A stretch of 64,000 nt of DNA from Streptococcus mitis (lineage in GTDB: Bacteria; Bacillota; Bacilli; Lactobacillales; Streptococcaceae). How positions within the stretch are numbered: the first letter of the stretch is position 1; each line of letters opens with the position of its first letter. The notes under the pieces were generated by a model. That model did no database searches. It had not been told where the DNA came from and saw nothing but the letters and a program-made list of their open reading frames with translations. The stretch is taken from NCBI RefSeq assembly GCF_002860865.1, contig NZ_PKIE01000001.1:186001-250000 (forward strand). The letters run 5' to 3'. The position numbers and the translations under genes are program-made. This document shows positions 9,090 to 18,906 of this stretch, piece after piece.

Positions 9090-10811
9090 ATGCATAGAAA
9101 AACAGTGATTGATTTTAGGGCTTTGGGAGAGAGATACATCTTTACCCAGCCGATTAAAGAGTTGAAAACGAGAAATATAGCAGAAGTGGCAGATTTGCTG
9201 GTACAAGTGGAAAGCTACCAAGAGCAAGGCTACTATGTGGTAGGCTATGTTAGCTACGAGGCTGCACCTGCTTTTGAGGAGAAATTAGCAGTTCACAAGG
9301 CTCCTCTACTGGGCGAGTACCTGCTATTTTTTACCGTTCATGATAGCGTAGAAACTTCCCCTATTCCTCTGACTTATGATGAGGTTGATTTGCCTTTAAA
9401 TTGGCAGGAAGTAACGTCTGCAGAGGATTATGAAAAGGCGATTGCTCAGATTCACCATCATTTGCGGCAGGGAGATACCTATCAGGTCAACTATACCGTC
9501 CAACTCAAGCAAGATTTAAGTGCTAATCCGTTTGCCATCTACAATCGCATGGTGGTAGAGCAGGAGGCAGGCTATAATGCCTATGTGGAACACGATGAGA
9601 TGGCAGTGATTTCCATGAGTCCAGAACTCTTTTTTGAGCAAAATGACCGTGAATTGACGACGCGACCAATGAAGGGAACGACTCAGCGTGGCATGACTGA
9701 CCAAGAAGACTTGGAGCAGGCCAGTTGGTTGGAACAGGACCCCAAAAATCGCTCTGAAAATATGATGATTGTGGACCTCTTGCGCAATGATATGAACCGT
9801 ATTTCTGAGGTGGGGAGTGAGCACGTGGAGAGTCTTTGCCAAGTAGAACAGTATTCAACGGTTTGGCAGATGACTTCGACTATCAAGAGTCGGTTGCGAG
9901 AGGATGTTGACCTTATTGAAATCTTCCGCTCACTCTTTCCTTGTGGTTCCATAACGGGCGCACCGAAAATTGCAACAATGGAGATTATAAAGGACTTGGA
10001 ACCACAACCGCGTGGAGTCTACTGTGGAACGATTGGTATTTTACTTCCAAATGGACGACGGATTTTTAATGTTGCTATTCGGACCATTCAACTCTACAAG
10101 GGGCAAGCTATCTATGGAGTAGGCGGAGGCATTACATGGGATAGCACATGGGAATCTGAATACCGCGAGGTTCATCAAAAGGCAGCTGTTCTCTATCGTA
10201 AACAAGATCGTTTCCAACTGATTACTACAGGGGAAATCAGCCAGAAGTGCTTGCTGTTTGAGAATCAACATATAGAAAGACTGAGAAAAGCTAGTCGGTA
10301 TTTTGCCTTTCCATTTGATTCAGAAAACTTGAAACAAAAGATAGAGGAAGAGTGTCAGGCTTGTGATGCTAATCAAGATTACCGCTTGCGAATCAGCCTT
10401 AGCAAGTCTGGAGAGATAGAACTCAGTCGTCAAATCCTAAACCCCCTTAGTTCGCATTTCTGCCAGGCCAAACTTTGTCTGCAGGAATCCAATTTGCAAC
10501 AAGCCTTTACCTACTTCAAAACGACTCACCGACCGCATTTGAATCTAGGGGAGCAAGAGATTATTTACCACAATAAGTCTGGAGAATTTCTTGAAACCTC
10601 TATCGGAAATTTAGTTCTGAAAATCGATGGGAAACTCTACACACCGCCTATCCGACTTGGAATCTTGCCAGGAATTTATCGTCAGCATTTGCTGGAAACA
10701 GGACAGGTAGAAGAGAAAGTCTTGACCTTGGCAGACTTAGTCCAAGCAGAAGCTATTTACGGCTGTAATGCAGTGAGAGGCTTGTATGAATTAAGCCTAG
10801 AGGAGAACTAG
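9090..10811 (+). CDS. pabB: Aminodeoxychorismate synthase component I fused to aminodeoxychorismate lyase (PabB-PabC)
   Basis: A 573-residue cytoplasmic fusion for p-aminobenzoate (folate) synthesis. Residues about 1-375 form the chorismate-binding PabB domain, with visible motifs RPMKGTTQRG, KNRSEN, the PCGSITGAPK block and GVGGGITWDS. Residues about 380-573 resemble class IV aminotransferase/lyase (PabC), with the conserved NKSGEFLETSIGNL segment. PabB forms aminodeoxychorismate using ammonia from a PabA glutaminase, which is not in the window; PabC releases pyruvate. The ATG lacks a ribosome site and sits at the predicted transcription start (leaderless candidate). The next gene begins right after its stop. 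Confidence 0.93.
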   Translation: MHRKTVIDFRALGERYIFTQPIKELKTRNIAEVADLLVQVESYQEQGYYVVGYVSYEAAPAFEEKLAVHKAPLLGEYLLFFTVHDSVETSPIPLTYDEVDLPLNWQEVTSAEDYEKAIAQIHHHLRQGDTYQVNYTVQLKQDLSANPFAIYNRMVVEQEAGYNAYVEHDEMAVISMSPELFFEQNDRELTTRPMKGTTQRGMTDQEDLEQASWLEQDPKNRSENMMIVDLLRNDMNRISEVGSEHVESLCQVEQYSTVWQMTSTIKSRLREDVDLIEIFRSLFPCGSITGAPKIATMEIIKDLEPQPRGVYCGTIGILLPNGRRIFNVAIRTIQLYKGQAIYGVGGGITWDSTWESEYREVHQKAAVLYRKQDRFQLITTGEISQKCLLFENQHIERLRKASRYFAFPFDSENLKQKIEEECQACDANQDYRLRISLSKSGEIELSRQILNPLSSHFCQAKLCLQESNLQQAFTYFKTTHRPHLNLGEQEIIYHNKSGEFLETSIGNLVLKIDGKLYTPPIRLGILPGIYRQHLLETGQVEEKVLTLADLVQAEAIYGCNAVRGLYELSLEEN

Positions 10812-11429
10812 ATGAAACTGGTATTTTTACACGGTTTAGGGCAGTCAGCAGAGAGTTGGAAAGAAGTTCGGAATCTACTGACAGATTATCCTTCTGAGGC
10901 TATCGAGTTATTTCCTTCTGGAGTTAGCAGCTATCAAAAAGCCAAGGAGCGAGTTTATCAACACCTAGCTCAAGAGACAGAACCTTTTGTTTTGATTGGA
11001 TTGTCCTTAGGTGCTGCCCTGGCACTAGAATTTTCCAGTTACGATTTACCAAATCTCCGAGCTTTGGTTCTATCAGGATGCCCGCTTAAATTAGCAGGGA
11101 ATATCCTATTTTATCTTCAGTTGCTGATTTTTAAACTACTTCCTAAAAGGGTATTTGAAAAACAGGGAGCAGATAAGACTCTTATGGTCGGAGTTTCTGA
11201 GGAATTGAAGACACTTGATTTAACGGATATAGCAGGGATTTGCCCCTATCCAACCTTACTAATTTGTGGCAGCAAAGATAAACCGAATCTTAGTTCTATG
11301 AGAAGTCTTCATAAACTAATATCAGAATCCCAATTTCAGATTATCCCAGATGGCCCTCATGTCTTGAATAAGGAAAAACCAAAGGAGTTTGTAGAAAATA
11401 CCAGAAGTTTCCTTGAATTGCTGAAATAA
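10812..11429 (+). CDS. Alpha/beta-hydrolase family protein
   Basis: A 205-residue small alpha/beta hydrolase. The N-terminal FLHGLGQSAESW resembles an oxyanion loop, the nucleophile elbow is G-L-S-L-G with Ser in the centre, and the late acid and His are plausible in GSKDKPN and PDGPHVLN. It follows pabB without a gap (TAG-ATG), with the RBS AGAGGAG inside the pabB end, so it is co-expressed with folate synthesis. The substrate is unknown; similar proteins include short-chain esterases and thioesterases. No signal peptide, so probably cytoplasmic. Confidence 0.85.
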   Translation: MKLVFLHGLGQSAESWKEVRNLLTDYPSEAIELFPSGVSSYQKAKERVYQHLAQETEPFVLIGLSLGAALALEFSSYDLPNLRALVLSGCPLKLAGNILFYLQLLIFKLLPKRVFEKQGADKTLMVGVSEELKTLDLTDIAGICPYPTLLICGSKDKPNLSSMRSLHKLISESQFQIIPDGPHVLNKEKPKEFVENTRSFLELLK

Positions 11430-11441
11430 GTTTGATAAAAT
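11413..11441 (+). promoter_or_regulatory. Promoter of the choline-binding protein gene
   Basis: TTGAAT (11413-11418), 17-base spacer, TAAAAT (11436-11441). The -35 lies within the end of the hydrolase gene. Confidence 0.6.
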
Positions 11442-11478
11442 AATATTAAAATCGATAACATTCCTATAGGAGAAAGTA

Positions 11479-12051
11479 ATGAACAAACGTCTATTTTTTA
11501 AAATGAGTTTGGCGACGTTGTCAGTTTTAGCTTTGTTTTCACAACCAGTTTTAGCAGAAGAAAACATCCATTTTTCTAGCTGTAAGGAAGCTTGGGCTAA
11601 TGGCTATTCAGATCTTCATGAGGGAGACTCTGGTTATTCTGCCAAGTTAGACCGCGATCATGATGGTGTGGCTTGCGAATTGAAAAATGCCCCTAAGGGC
11701 GCCTTTAAATCAAAACAAGCAACTGTGGCTCAAACTGATACAAGTTCAGCAATAACAAGTGGTTGGGTTAAGCAGGACGGTGCTTGGTATTACTTTGATG
11801 AAAATGGAAATTCAGTGAAAAATGCTTGGCAGGGAAGCTATTATCTGAAAGCAGACGGAAAAATGGCCCAGAGCGAATGGATTTATGATGATTCTTATCA
11901 GGCTTGGTATTACTTGAAATCAGATGGATCTTATGCTTACAGTACATGGCAAGGAAATTACTATTTGAAATCAGATGGTAAAATGGCTAAAAATGAGCGA
12001 GTTGATGGAGGCCGTTATTATGTAGATGCTTCAGGTCTCTGGAAACCATAA
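11479..12051 (+). CDS. cbpL: Choline-binding Excalibur-domain surface protein (short CbpL-like)
   Basis: Secreted 190-residue protein with a good RBS (AGGAGAAAG) and a signal peptide cut after PVLA. An Excalibur domain follows, with the DRDHDGVACE calcium-type loop and paired Cys (Ser-Cys-Lys and Ala-Cys-Glu). About five choline-binding repeats make up the C-terminal half (GWVKQDGAWYYFDENG, AWQGSYYLKADGKM and so on), ending GLWKP. Such repeats hold proteins on phosphocholine of teichoic acids. Position and domain order match pneumococcal CbpL, but that protein as described carries a further C-terminal Lmp-type domain and is about 330 residues; this one stops after the repeats. Symbol is by locus similarity. 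Confidence 0.85.
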   Translation: MNKRLFFKMSLATLSVLALFSQPVLAEENIHFSSCKEAWANGYSDLHEGDSGYSAKLDRDHDGVACELKNAPKGAFKSKQATVAQTDTSSAITSGWVKQDGAWYYFDENGNSVKNAWQGSYYLKADGKMAQSEWIYDDSYQAWYYLKSDGSYAYSTWQGNYYLKSDGKMAKNERVDGGRYYVDASGLWKP

Positions 12052-12085
12052 GTCAGGATAAAATCCAGAAAGTTAATGCAAACCT

Positions 12086-12133
12086 TTGCATAAGCAACTA
12101 AAATTTGTTATACTAGTACTGTAAGCATTTTCA
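12086..12133 (+). promoter_or_regulatory. gki promoter with cre-like operator
   Basis: TATACT (-10, 12109-12114) with a weak TTGCAT (-35, 12086-12091) 17 bases before. TGTAAGCATTTTCA at 12120-12133 fits the catabolite-response element except for one position (A for G) and would lie just after the transcription start, where bound CcpA would block transcription. Confidence 0.55.
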
Positions 12134-12162
12134 ATTAATTCACAAAGTAAAAGGAGAATATG

Positions 12163-13122
12163 ATGAGTCAAAAGATTATTGGGATTGACCTTGGTGGAAC
12201 TTCTATCAAATTTGCAATCTTGACAACAGCAGGAGAAATCCAAGAAAAATGGTCTATCAAGACCAACATTTTGGATGAGGGAAGTCATATCGTAGATGAT
12301 ATGATTGAGTCTATTCAACATCGTTTGGACTTGCTTGGATTGGCAGCAGCAGACTTCCAAGGAATTGGGATGGGATCACCAGGTGTGGTTGACCGTGAAA
12401 AGGGAACTGTTATTGGTGCTTACAACCTCAACTGGAAAACCCTTCAACCGATTAAAGAAAAAATTGAAAAAGCCTTGGGCATTCCATTCTTCATCGATAA
12501 TGATGCCAATGTGGCAGCTCTTGGTGAACGTTGGATGGGTGCTGGTGATAACCAACCAGACGTTGTCTTTATGACACTTGGTACTGGTGTTGGTGGCGGT
12601 ATCGTCGCAGAAGGCAAATTGCTTCACGGTGTTGCTGGTGCAGCAGGTGAGCTTGGCCATATCACTGTTGACTTTGATCAACCAATCGTATGTACTTGTG
12701 GTAAGAAAGGTTGCCTTGAGACAGTTGCTTCAGCAACAGGGATTGTTAACTTGACTCGTCGCTATGCCGATGCATATGAAGGCGATGCAGCCTTGAAACG
12801 CTTGATTGATAACGGAGAAGAAGTAACTGCTAAGACTGTCTTTGATCTCGCAAAAGAAGGAGACGACCTTGCTTTGATCGTTTACCGTAACTTCTCACGC
12901 TACTTGGGAATCGCTTGTGCCAACATCGGTTCAATCCTCAACCCATCAACAATCGTTATCGGTGGTGGTGTATCAGCTGCGGGAGAATTCCTTCTACAAG
13001 GTGTTCAAAAAGTCTACGACGAAAATAGCTTCCCACAAGTACGCACATCCACTAAATTGGCTCTTGCAACTCTAGGAAATGACGCTGGAGTTATCGGAGC
13101 AGCATCACTTGTATTGCAGTAA
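12163..13122 (+). CDS. gki: Glucokinase (ROK family)
   Basis: Cytoplasmic ATP-dependent glucose kinase of 319 residues, feeding free glucose into glycolysis. GIDLGGTSIKFA near the N terminus is the phosphate-binding loop. The ROK zinc site CTCGKKGCLE lies at about 176-185, with GELGH just before it. ATG 12163 is preferred to the ATG at 12160 because the AAGGAG site then sits 6 bases upstream. Own promoter with a cre-like site; a terminator follows. Used as an MLST locus in pneumococcus. Confidence 0.95.
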   Translation: MSQKIIGIDLGGTSIKFAILTTAGEIQEKWSIKTNILDEGSHIVDDMIESIQHRLDLLGLAAADFQGIGMGSPGVVDREKGTVIGAYNLNWKTLQPIKEKIEKALGIPFFIDNDANVAALGERWMGAGDNQPDVVFMTLGTGVGGGIVAEGKLLHGVAGAAGELGHITVDFDQPIVCTCGKKGCLETVASATGIVNLTRRYADAYEGDAALKRLIDNGEEVTAKTVFDLAKEGDDLALIVYRNFSRYLGIACANIGSILNPSTIVIGGGVSAAGEFLLQGVQKVYDENSFPQVRTSTKLALATLGNDAGVIGAASLVLQ

Positions 13123-13128
13123 AATAAA

Positions 13129-13181
13129 AAAGGAGAAAATTGCTTTCCATAAGCGAGTGATTTTCCTCCTTTCTTTTTTTA
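13129..13181 (+). terminator. Terminator after gki
   Basis: Long stem AAAGGAGAAAAT / ATTTTCCTCCTTT with one bulged base, followed by a C and eight T residues. Confidence 0.8.
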
Positions 13182-13190
13182 TGCTATACT
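13182..13190 (+). promoter_or_regulatory. thyA extended -10 promoter
   Basis: TGC-TATACT immediately after the gki terminator T-run; no good -35. The thyA ATG is about 30 bases downstream, behind GAGGTGAGAG. Confidence 0.6.
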
Positions 13191-13219
13191 AGTTAGGACA
13201 ATAAATGAGGTGAGAGTAA

Positions 13220-14059
13220 ATGACAAAAGCAGATACGATTTTTAAAGAGAATATTGAACGAATCCTCAAAGACGGTGTCTTTTCTGAGCAGGCTCGTCCT
13301 AAGTACAAGGATGGGACAGTTGCCAATTCTAAGTACGTAACGGGTGCCTTTGCAGAGTATGACTTGGCCAAGGGGGAATTCCCCATCACAACCTTGCGTC
13401 CTATAGCTATCAAATCCGCCATCAAGGAAGTGCTCTGGATTTACCAAGACCAGTCAAATAGCCTAGACGTGCTTAATGACAAGTACAATGTTCACTACTG
13501 GAATGACTGGGAAGTGGGAGATACAGGGACCATTGGTGAGCGTTACGGGGCTGTCGTTAAGAAACACGACATCATCAATAAGCTTCTCAAGCAGTTGGAA
13601 GCAAATCCTTGGAACCGCCGCAATATTATCTCTCTCTGGGATTACCAAGCTTTCGAAGAAACAGAAGGGCTGCTTCCATGCGCCTTTCAGACCATGTTTG
13701 ATGTTCGTCGTGTAGATGGGGAAATCTATCTGGATGCGACCTTGACTCAGCGTTCGAATGACATGCTGGTGGCCCACCACATCAATGCTATGCAGTACGT
13801 AGCTCTTCAAATGATGATTGCCAAGCATTTCGGCTGGAAGGTTGGAAAGTTCTTCTACTTTATCAACAACCTCCATATCTATGACAATCAATTTGAACAA
13901 GCTCAGGAATTGCTTCGTCGCGAGCCGTCAAATTGCCAACCACGTTTGGTTTTGAATGTTCCTGATGGAACTAATTTCTTTGATATCAAAGCAGAAGATT
14001 TTGAGTTGGTGGATTATGACCCTGTCAAACCACAGTTGAAGTTTGATTTAGCTATTTAA
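13220..14059 (+). CDS. thyA: Thymidylate synthase
   Basis: A 279-residue ThyA that methylates dUMP to dTMP with methylene-tetrahydrofolate. The catalytic Cys154 is seen in LPCAFQTMF. The upstream RRNIISLW segment matches the phosphate-binding arginines, and the QRSNDML / NLHIYDN motifs bind substrate. Length is that of the streptococcal enzyme. Monocistronic: own promoter and a bidirectional terminator shared with the convergent DUF3042 gene. Confidence 0.96.
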   Translation: MTKADTIFKENIERILKDGVFSEQARPKYKDGTVANSKYVTGAFAEYDLAKGEFPITTLRPIAIKSAIKEVLWIYQDQSNSLDVLNDKYNVHYWNDWEVGDTGTIGERYGAVVKKHDIINKLLKQLEANPWNRRNIISLWDYQAFEETEGLLPCAFQTMFDVRRVDGEIYLDATLTQRSNDMLVAHHINAMQYVALQMMIAKHFGWKVGKFFYFINNLHIYDNQFEQAQELLRREPSNCQPRLVLNVPDGTNFFDIKAEDFELVDYDPVKPQLKFDLAI

Positions 14060-14072
14060 AAGAATAGAAAAA

Positions 14073-14107
14073 AAGAAGTTGAGATAATGAATCCCAACTT
14101 CTTTTAT
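14073..14107. terminator. Bidirectional terminator between thyA and the DUF3042 gene
   Basis: Stem AAGAAGTTG / CAACTTCTT, with an A-run on one side and T-run on the other, so it can act on both strands. Confidence 0.8.
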
Positions 14108-14110
14108 TTC

Positions 14111-14281
14111 CTAACGTGATACGCGGCGACGAGCTGCTTTTTTACGGTTTTCTTCGATGAAAGCTGCTTTTTGCTCCTCTGGTTCAATCACTTTCTTTTT
14201 AAATGCGTATACTGCACCTGCAAGTGCAGCGACAGTTCCTGCGACACCTGTTACAAGACCTTTAGCGAATCCTTTAGCCAT
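14111..14281 (-). CDS. DUF3042 family small protein
   Basis: A 56-residue protein on the minus strand. It begins MAKGFAKGLVTGVAGTVAAL, has one short Ala/Gly/Val-rich hydrophobic segment (about 8-27), then a charged tail ending with a basic RRRVSR. A strong RBS (AAAGGAGG) precedes the ATG. A minus-strand promoter fits upstream: TTGAAA at 14387-14392, 17 bases, TACTAT at 14364-14369, within the start of miaA. The family is conserved in lactic acid bacteria with no known function; the hydrophobic stretch suggests membrane association. Confidence 0.88.
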   Translation of the reverse strand: MAKGFAKGLVTGVAGTVAALAGAVYAFKKKVIEPEEQKAAFIEENRKKAARRRVSR

Positions 14282-14401
14282 GAGTCTTCCTCCTTTATAT
14301 TCTCAATCAGCCAGCCTCCTCAAGAGGTCACATTTTTCTGACTGACCTTTTTGTGTTATAATAATAGTAACGAAAAAATGGGAATTTTTCAAGGAAAAAA
14401 G

Positions 14402-15286
14402 ATGAAAACAAAAATAATTGTGATTGTTGGACCGACTGCTGTTGGAAAAACAGCCCTTGCCATTGAAGTGGCCAAGCGTTTTAATGGCGAAGTGGTTAGT
14501 GGAGATAGCCAGCAAGTCTATCGAGGACTTGATATTGGGACGGCTAAGGCTAGTCCAGAAGAGCAGGCAGCTGTTCCTCATCATTTGATTGATGTTAGAG
14601 AGGTAACCGAGTCTTACTCGGCTTTTGATTTTGTTTCAGAAGCTAAGATGGCTATTGAGGATATTCACAGCCGTGGTAAGCTTGCCATTATCGCTGGTGG
14701 AACTGGGCTTTATATCCAGAGCTTGTTAGAAGGCTACCATCTGGGTGGAGAGACTCCCCATGAGGAGATTTTGGACTATCGAGCTAGTTTAGAACCCTAT
14801 ACAGATGAGGAATTAGCTCATTTGGTGGAGCAAGCTGGCCTTGAGATTCCCCAGTTTAATCGTCGTCGTGCTATGCGTGCCTTGGAAATCGCCCATTTTG
14901 GTCAGGATTTGGAAAATCAAGAGACATTGTATGAACCGCTGATTATCTGCTTGGACGATGAGCGCAGTCAGCTTTATGAGCGTATCAATCGCCGAGTGGA
15001 TTTGATGTTTGAGGCTGGGCTTTTGGATGAAGCCAAGTGGCTTTTTGACCATTATCCAGATGTGCAGGCGGCTAAAGGGATTGGTTACAAGGAACTCTTT
15101 CCTTATTTCCGTGGAGAGCAGACCTTGGAAGAAGCCAGTGAGAGTCTCAAACAGGCTACTCGTCGTTTTGCCAAGCGTCAGCTGACCTGGTTCCGTAATC
15201 GCATGCAGGTCACCTTTTATCAGATTGGAGAAACTGGTGTAAAAGACCGCATTTTAAGCCAGATAGAGGAGTTTTTAGATGATTGA
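14402..15286 (+). CDS. miaA: tRNA dimethylallyltransferase
   Basis: A 294-residue enzyme that transfers the isopentenyl group to A37 of tRNAs reading codons that start with U. The P-loop GPTAVGKT lies at residues 10-17, followed by [21 protein letters not shown] six bases before the ATG supports this start over upstream in-frame TTG/ATG codons. The promoter has TGT-TATAAT at 14354-14362. It begins an overlapping operon with hflX and the 207-residue unknown protein. Confidence 0.95.
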   Translation: MKTKIIVIVGPTAVGKTALAIEVAKRFNGEVVSGDSQQVYRGLDIGTAKASPEEQAAVPHHLIDVREVTESYSAFDFVSEAKMAIEDIHSRGKLAIIAGGTGLYIQSLLEGYHLGGETPHEEILDYRASLEPYTDEELAHLVEQAGLEIPQFNRRRAMRALEIAHFGQDLENQETLYEPLIICLDDERSQLYERINRRVDLMFEAGLLDEAKWLFDHYPDVQAAKGIGYKELFPYFRGEQTLEEASESLKQATRRFAKRQLTWFRNRMQVTFYQIGETGVKDRILSQIEEFLDD

Positions 15287-16517
15287 AACGGAGAAAAAAG
15301 AGGAACGGATTCTGCTCATTGGCGTGGAATTGCAGGGCATGGACAATTTTGACCTCTCCATGGAAGAATTGGCCAGTTTAGCCAAGACAGCTGGGGCAGT
15401 TGTTGTCGATAGCTACAGACAAAAACGTGAAAAGTATGACTCCAAGACCTTTGTCGGCTCTGGTAAGTTAGAAGAAATTGCTCTCATGGTGGATGCAGAA
15501 GAAATTACCACTGTCATCGTCAACAACCGTCTGACCCCAAGGCAAAATGTCAATCTAGAAGAAATTCTGGGTGTTAAGGTCATTGACCGTATGCAGTTGA
15601 TTTTGGATATCTTTGCCATGCGAGCTCGAAGCCATGAAGGGAAGCTCCAAGTTCACCTAGCCCAGCTCAAATATCTCTTGCCTCGCTTGGTTGGTCAGGG
15701 GATTATGCTCAGCCGTCAGGCTGGGGGAATTGGTTCCCGTGGACCAGGTGAGAGCCAGCTGGAGCTGAACCGTCGTAGTGTTCGCAATCAAATCACGGAT
15801 ATTGAGCGCCAGCTCAAGGTGGTTGAGAAAAATCGGGCCACAGTCAGAGAAAAACGTCTGGAGTCCAGTACCTTTAAGATTGGTTTGATTGGTTATACCA
15901 ATGCTGGGAAGTCAACTATTATGAACACCTTGACCAGTAAGATCCAGTATGAGGCTGATGAGCTCTTTGCGACTCTGGATGCGACGACTAAGAGTATCCA
16001 TCTGGGAGGCAATCTTCAGGTGACCTTGACTGATACCGTGGGCTTTATCCAAGATTTGCCGACAGAGTTGGTGTCTAGTTTCAAATCAACCTTGGAAGAA
16101 AGCAAGAATGTGGACCTTCTGGTTCATGTCATTGATGCCAGCAATCCTTACCACGAGGAACATGAGAAAACAGTTCTTTCCATCATGAAAGACTTGGACA
16201 TGGAGGATATTCCTCGCCTGACCCTGTATAATAAAGCGGATTTGGTCGAAGATTTTACGCCGACCCAAACTCCTTATGCCCTCATTTCTGCCAAGTCTGA
16301 GGATAGTCGTGAGAATTTGCAGTCTTTGTTTTTAGAGAAAATTAAGGAGATTTTTGAGAGATTTACCCTACGCGTGCCTTTTTCAAAATCCTACAAGATT
16401 CATGTTTTGGAAAGTGTAGCGATTCTTGAAGAACGCGATTATCAGGATGACGGTGAAGTCGTTACAGGCTACATTTCTGAGAAAAATAAATGGAGGTTAG
16501 AAGAATTTTATGACTGA
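15279..16517 (+). CDS. hflX: GTPase HflX
   Basis: Ribosome-associated GTPase of 412 residues, in other bacteria able to split stalled ribosomes under stress. The N-terminal HflX domain (about 1-195) carries the conserved GSGK and [13 protein letters not shown] segments. The GTPase domain has the P-loop GYTNAGKST (about 204-212), DTVGF (G3) and NKAD (G4). It overlaps miaA by 8 bases and its own end overlaps the next gene by 8, so it is tightly coupled. Confidence 0.95.
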   Translation: MIETEKKEERILLIGVELQGMDNFDLSMEELASLAKTAGAVVVDSYRQKREKYDSKTFVGSGKLEEIALMVDAEEITTVIVNNRLTPRQNVNLEEILGVKVIDRMQLILDIFAMRARSHEGKLQVHLAQLKYLLPRLVGQGIMLSRQAGGIGSRGPGESQLELNRRSVRNQITDIERQLKVVEKNRATVREKRLESSTFKIGLIGYTNAGKSTIMNTLTSKIQYEADELFATLDATTKSIHLGGNLQVTLTDTVGFIQDLPTELVSSFKSTLEESKNVDLLVHVIDASNPYHEEHEKTVLSIMKDLDMEDIPRLTLYNKADLVEDFTPTQTPYALISAKSEDSRENLQSLFLEKIKEIFERFTLRVPFSKSYKIHVLESVAILEERDYQDDGEVVTGYISEKNKWRLEEFYD

Positions 16518-17133
16518 TATTAAAACTTTAGCTCTAAAGTATGGAGGTTATACAAGTCTGGATAAGGTCTATCTGGATCAGCTCCTAGCTGGTAAAACAG
16601 AGCAGGAGCAACTAGCCCTCATTACCCCTCCGCCAAGTGTGGTCAATGCCTACTTTGCAGAACTCTACCAGAAAAAAAGTCCTGAGGCTGCGACGGATTA
16701 TTTTGCGGAAGTCAGTCAGGAACTGAATCTTTACAATACTGAGCCAAGTTTTACCATAGAAAATAAGCCTTTTATCCGTCTGAACCTATCTGGCAAATCC
16801 TTTGGTTTCTGCTATGAGAGTGAGGGTCTTGGTCGAATTTTTTCTGAAAATAAAGAGGTAATCTCGGATGACTTGCTCTTTGAGGTTGCGCAAATTTTCC
16901 CCCATCAACTGGTCTTTGAGAAGTCTGGAAAGATTTACATGAAGGCTGTTGGAGATGAGGAAGTTGTTAGCATGGAGAGTCTCACAGCTTTGACTGATTT
17001 GGAAAGCTTGGCTGATGGTCGTAAACGTCTCAAAGGCTACAGTCAAGAGGAGTTATTGCAAGAAGCTAGAGCTTTTACTGGCAAGCGATATTTCCGATCG
17101 GAAAACCGCACAGCCATGTTATATTTTGATTAA
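16510..17133 (+). CDS. Conserved streptococcal protein of unknown function
   Basis: A 207-residue soluble protein with no signal peptide, membrane segment or motif I can assign. The composition is rich in Glu, Leu and Phe/Tyr, with a central [24 protein letters not shown] stretch. It overlaps hflX by 8 bases and precedes rnz by 14, placing it in the miaA-hflX-rnz RNA/ribosome operon. Homologues at this locus are sometimes labelled cystathionine beta-lyase in databases; nothing here (no PLP lysine motif) supports that. Confidence 0.85.
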   Translation: MTDIKTLALKYGGYTSLDKVYLDQLLAGKTEQEQLALITPPPSVVNAYFAELYQKKSPEAATDYFAEVSQELNLYNTEPSFTIENKPFIRLNLSGKSFGFCYESEGLGRIFSENKEVISDDLLFEVAQIFPHQLVFEKSGKIYMKAVGDEEVVSMESLTALTDLESLADGRKRLKGYSQEELLQEARAFTGKRYFRSENRTAMLYFD

Positions 17134-17147
17134 TTAGAAAGTATCGA

Positions 17148-18077
17148 ATGGATATTCAATTTTTAGGAACGGGGGCAGGTCAGCCCTCTAAAGCCCGCAA
17201 CGTTTCCAGTCTCGCCCTGAAACTCTTGGACGAGATTAACGAAGTTTGGCTCTTTGACTGTGGAGAAGGTACGCAAAATCGTATTCTTGAAACCACGATT
17301 CGACCACGTAAGGTCAGCAAAATCTTTATCACCCATCTGCATGGAGACCACATTTTTGGCTTGCCTGGTTTCCTTTCTAGCCGTGCTTTTCAGGCCAATG
17401 AAGAGCAGACAGATTTGGAAATCTATGGACCTCAAGGAATCAAGTCCTTTGTCTTAACCAGCCTTCGTGTGTCAGGTTCACGCCTGCCCTATAAGATTCA
17501 TTTCCATGAATTTGACCAAGATTCTCTAGGAAAAATCCTTGAGACCGATAAATTCATTGTCTATGCAGAAGAGCTGGACCACACTATTTTCTGTGTTGGC
17601 TATCGTGTCATGCAAAAGGACTTGGAAGGAACGCTGGATGCTGAAAAGCTCAAGGCTGCTGGTGTCCCATTTGGCCCACTTTTTGGGAAAATCAAAAACG
17701 GCCAGGATGTAGTTCTCGAAGACGGTACTGAGATCAAGGCAGCAGACTATATCTCAGCTCCCCGTCCAGGTAAGATTATCACCATTCTGGGTGACACCCG
17801 CAAAACCAATGCCAGTGTGCGTCTGGCTGTCAATGCTGATGTCCTTGTCCATGAATCCACTTATGGCAAGGGCGATGAAAAAATTGCTCGTAATCACGGC
17901 CACTCAACTAATATACAGGCAGCACAGGTTGCAGTAGAAGCAGGTGCCAAACGCCTCTTACTCAACCACATCAGTGCTCGTTTCCTCTCAAAAGATATCA
18001 GCAAGCTCAAGAAAGATGCTGCTAGTGTTTTTGAAAATGTCCATGTGGTCAAAGACTTGGAAGAAGTGGAAATCTAA
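17148..18077 (+). CDS. rnz: Ribonuclease Z
   Basis: A 309-residue metallo-beta-lactamase-fold endonuclease that trims tRNA 3' trailers. The zinc motif HLHGDH is at residues 63-68. Further ligands are plausible in the GDTR and NHGHS segments, and the family's flexible-arm region is present ([14 protein letters not shown]). It is the fourth gene of the miaA operon, with a weak AGAAAG site before the ATG. Confidence 0.95.
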   Translation: MDIQFLGTGAGQPSKARNVSSLALKLLDEINEVWLFDCGEGTQNRILETTIRPRKVSKIFITHLHGDHIFGLPGFLSSRAFQANEEQTDLEIYGPQGIKSFVLTSLRVSGSRLPYKIHFHEFDQDSLGKILETDKFIVYAEELDHTIFCVGYRVMQKDLEGTLDAEKLKAAGVPFGPLFGKIKNGQDVVLEDGTEIKAADYISAPRPGKIITILGDTRKTNASVRLAVNADVLVHESTYGKGDEKIARNHGHSTNIQAAQVAVEAGAKRLLLNHISARFLSKDISKLKKDAASVFENVHVVKDLEEVEI

Positions 18078-18097
18078 ATGATTGAGAAAGGATAAAT

Positions 18098-18853
18098 ATG
18101 CCTACTATTCTCATTACAGGAGCTAGCGGTGGTTTAGCCCAAGAAATGGTCAAACTCTTGCCAAATGACCAACTCATCTTGCTTGGTAGAAATAAGGAAA
18201 AATTAGTCCAACTCTACGGAAACCATCCCCATGCAGAATTGATTGAAATCGATATTACCGATGACTCAGCCTTAGAAACTCTGGTAACAGACCTCTATCT
18301 CCGCTATGGCAAGATTGATGTCTTAATTAACAATGCTGGTTACGGGATTTTTGAAGAATTTGACCAGATTTCCGACCAAGATATTCACCAGATGTTTGAG
18401 GTCAATACCTTTGCCCTGATGAATCTATCTCGACGCCTTGCGGCCCGTATGAAGGACAGTCGAAAAGGTCATATCATCAATATCGTCAGTATGGCAGGTT
18501 TGATTGCTACTGGCAAGTCAAGTCTTTACTCAGCGACCAAGTTTGCGGCCATTGGTTTTTCAAATGCTCTGCGTCTCGAACTCATGCCTCATGGTGTTTA
18601 TGTAACGACGGTCAATCCAGGACCAATCCGTACAGGATTTTTCGACCAAGCCGACCCAGATGGCACCTATCTCAAATCGGTTGAACGTTTCCTGCTAGAA
18701 CCAGATGCTGTCGCGCAAAAGATTGTCAAGATTATAGGAAAAAACAAACGAGAACTCAATCTACCGATGTTGTTGAACCTAGCCCATAAGTTTTATAGTC
18801 TCTTTCCCAAGCTAGCTGATAAGTTGGCAGGGGAGACTTTTAATTATAAGTAA
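18098..18853 (+). CDS. Short-chain dehydrogenase/reductase (DltE/YqjQ-like)
   Basis: A 251-residue classical SDR. Visible are the dinucleotide loop TGASGGLAQEM (about 7-17), the NNAGYG motif and the YSATK catalytic Tyr-x-x-x-Lys with a preceding Ser (NIVSMAG). The last 60 residues are family-variable. Substrate cannot be predicted. It lies 20 bases after rnz with an AGAAAGG site and ends at a terminator shared with the convergent LysR gene. Confidence 0.9.
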   Translation: MPTILITGASGGLAQEMVKLLPNDQLILLGRNKEKLVQLYGNHPHAELIEIDITDDSALETLVTDLYLRYGKIDVLINNAGYGIFEEFDQISDQDIHQMFEVNTFALMNLSRRLAARMKDSRKGHIINIVSMAGLIATGKSSLYSATKFAAIGFSNALRLELMPHGVYVTTVNPGPIRTGFFDQADPDGTYLKSVERFLLEPDAVAQKIVKIIGKNKRELNLPMLLNLAHKFYSLFPKLADKLAGETFNYK

Positions 18854-18854
18854 A

Positions 18855-18898
18855 AAGAACCAATGTGCAGGTTGTTGCTAGCCTACATATTGGTTCTT
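18855..18898. terminator. Bidirectional terminator SDR / LysR
   Basis: Stem AAGAACCAAT / ATTGGTTCTT with further pairing inside, between convergent genes. Confidence 0.8.
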
Positions 18899-18906
18899 AT
18901 CATTTC

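Noticed and set aside
9516..9858. Two overlapping minus-strand frames of about 110 codons within pabB
   Set aside because: Both lie inside a well-conserved enzyme domain, lack ribosome sites and resemble no family.
14157..14345. A 62-codon plus-strand frame beside miaA
   Set aside because: It is the complement of the small DUF3042 gene, which has a strong ribosome site and a recognisable family.
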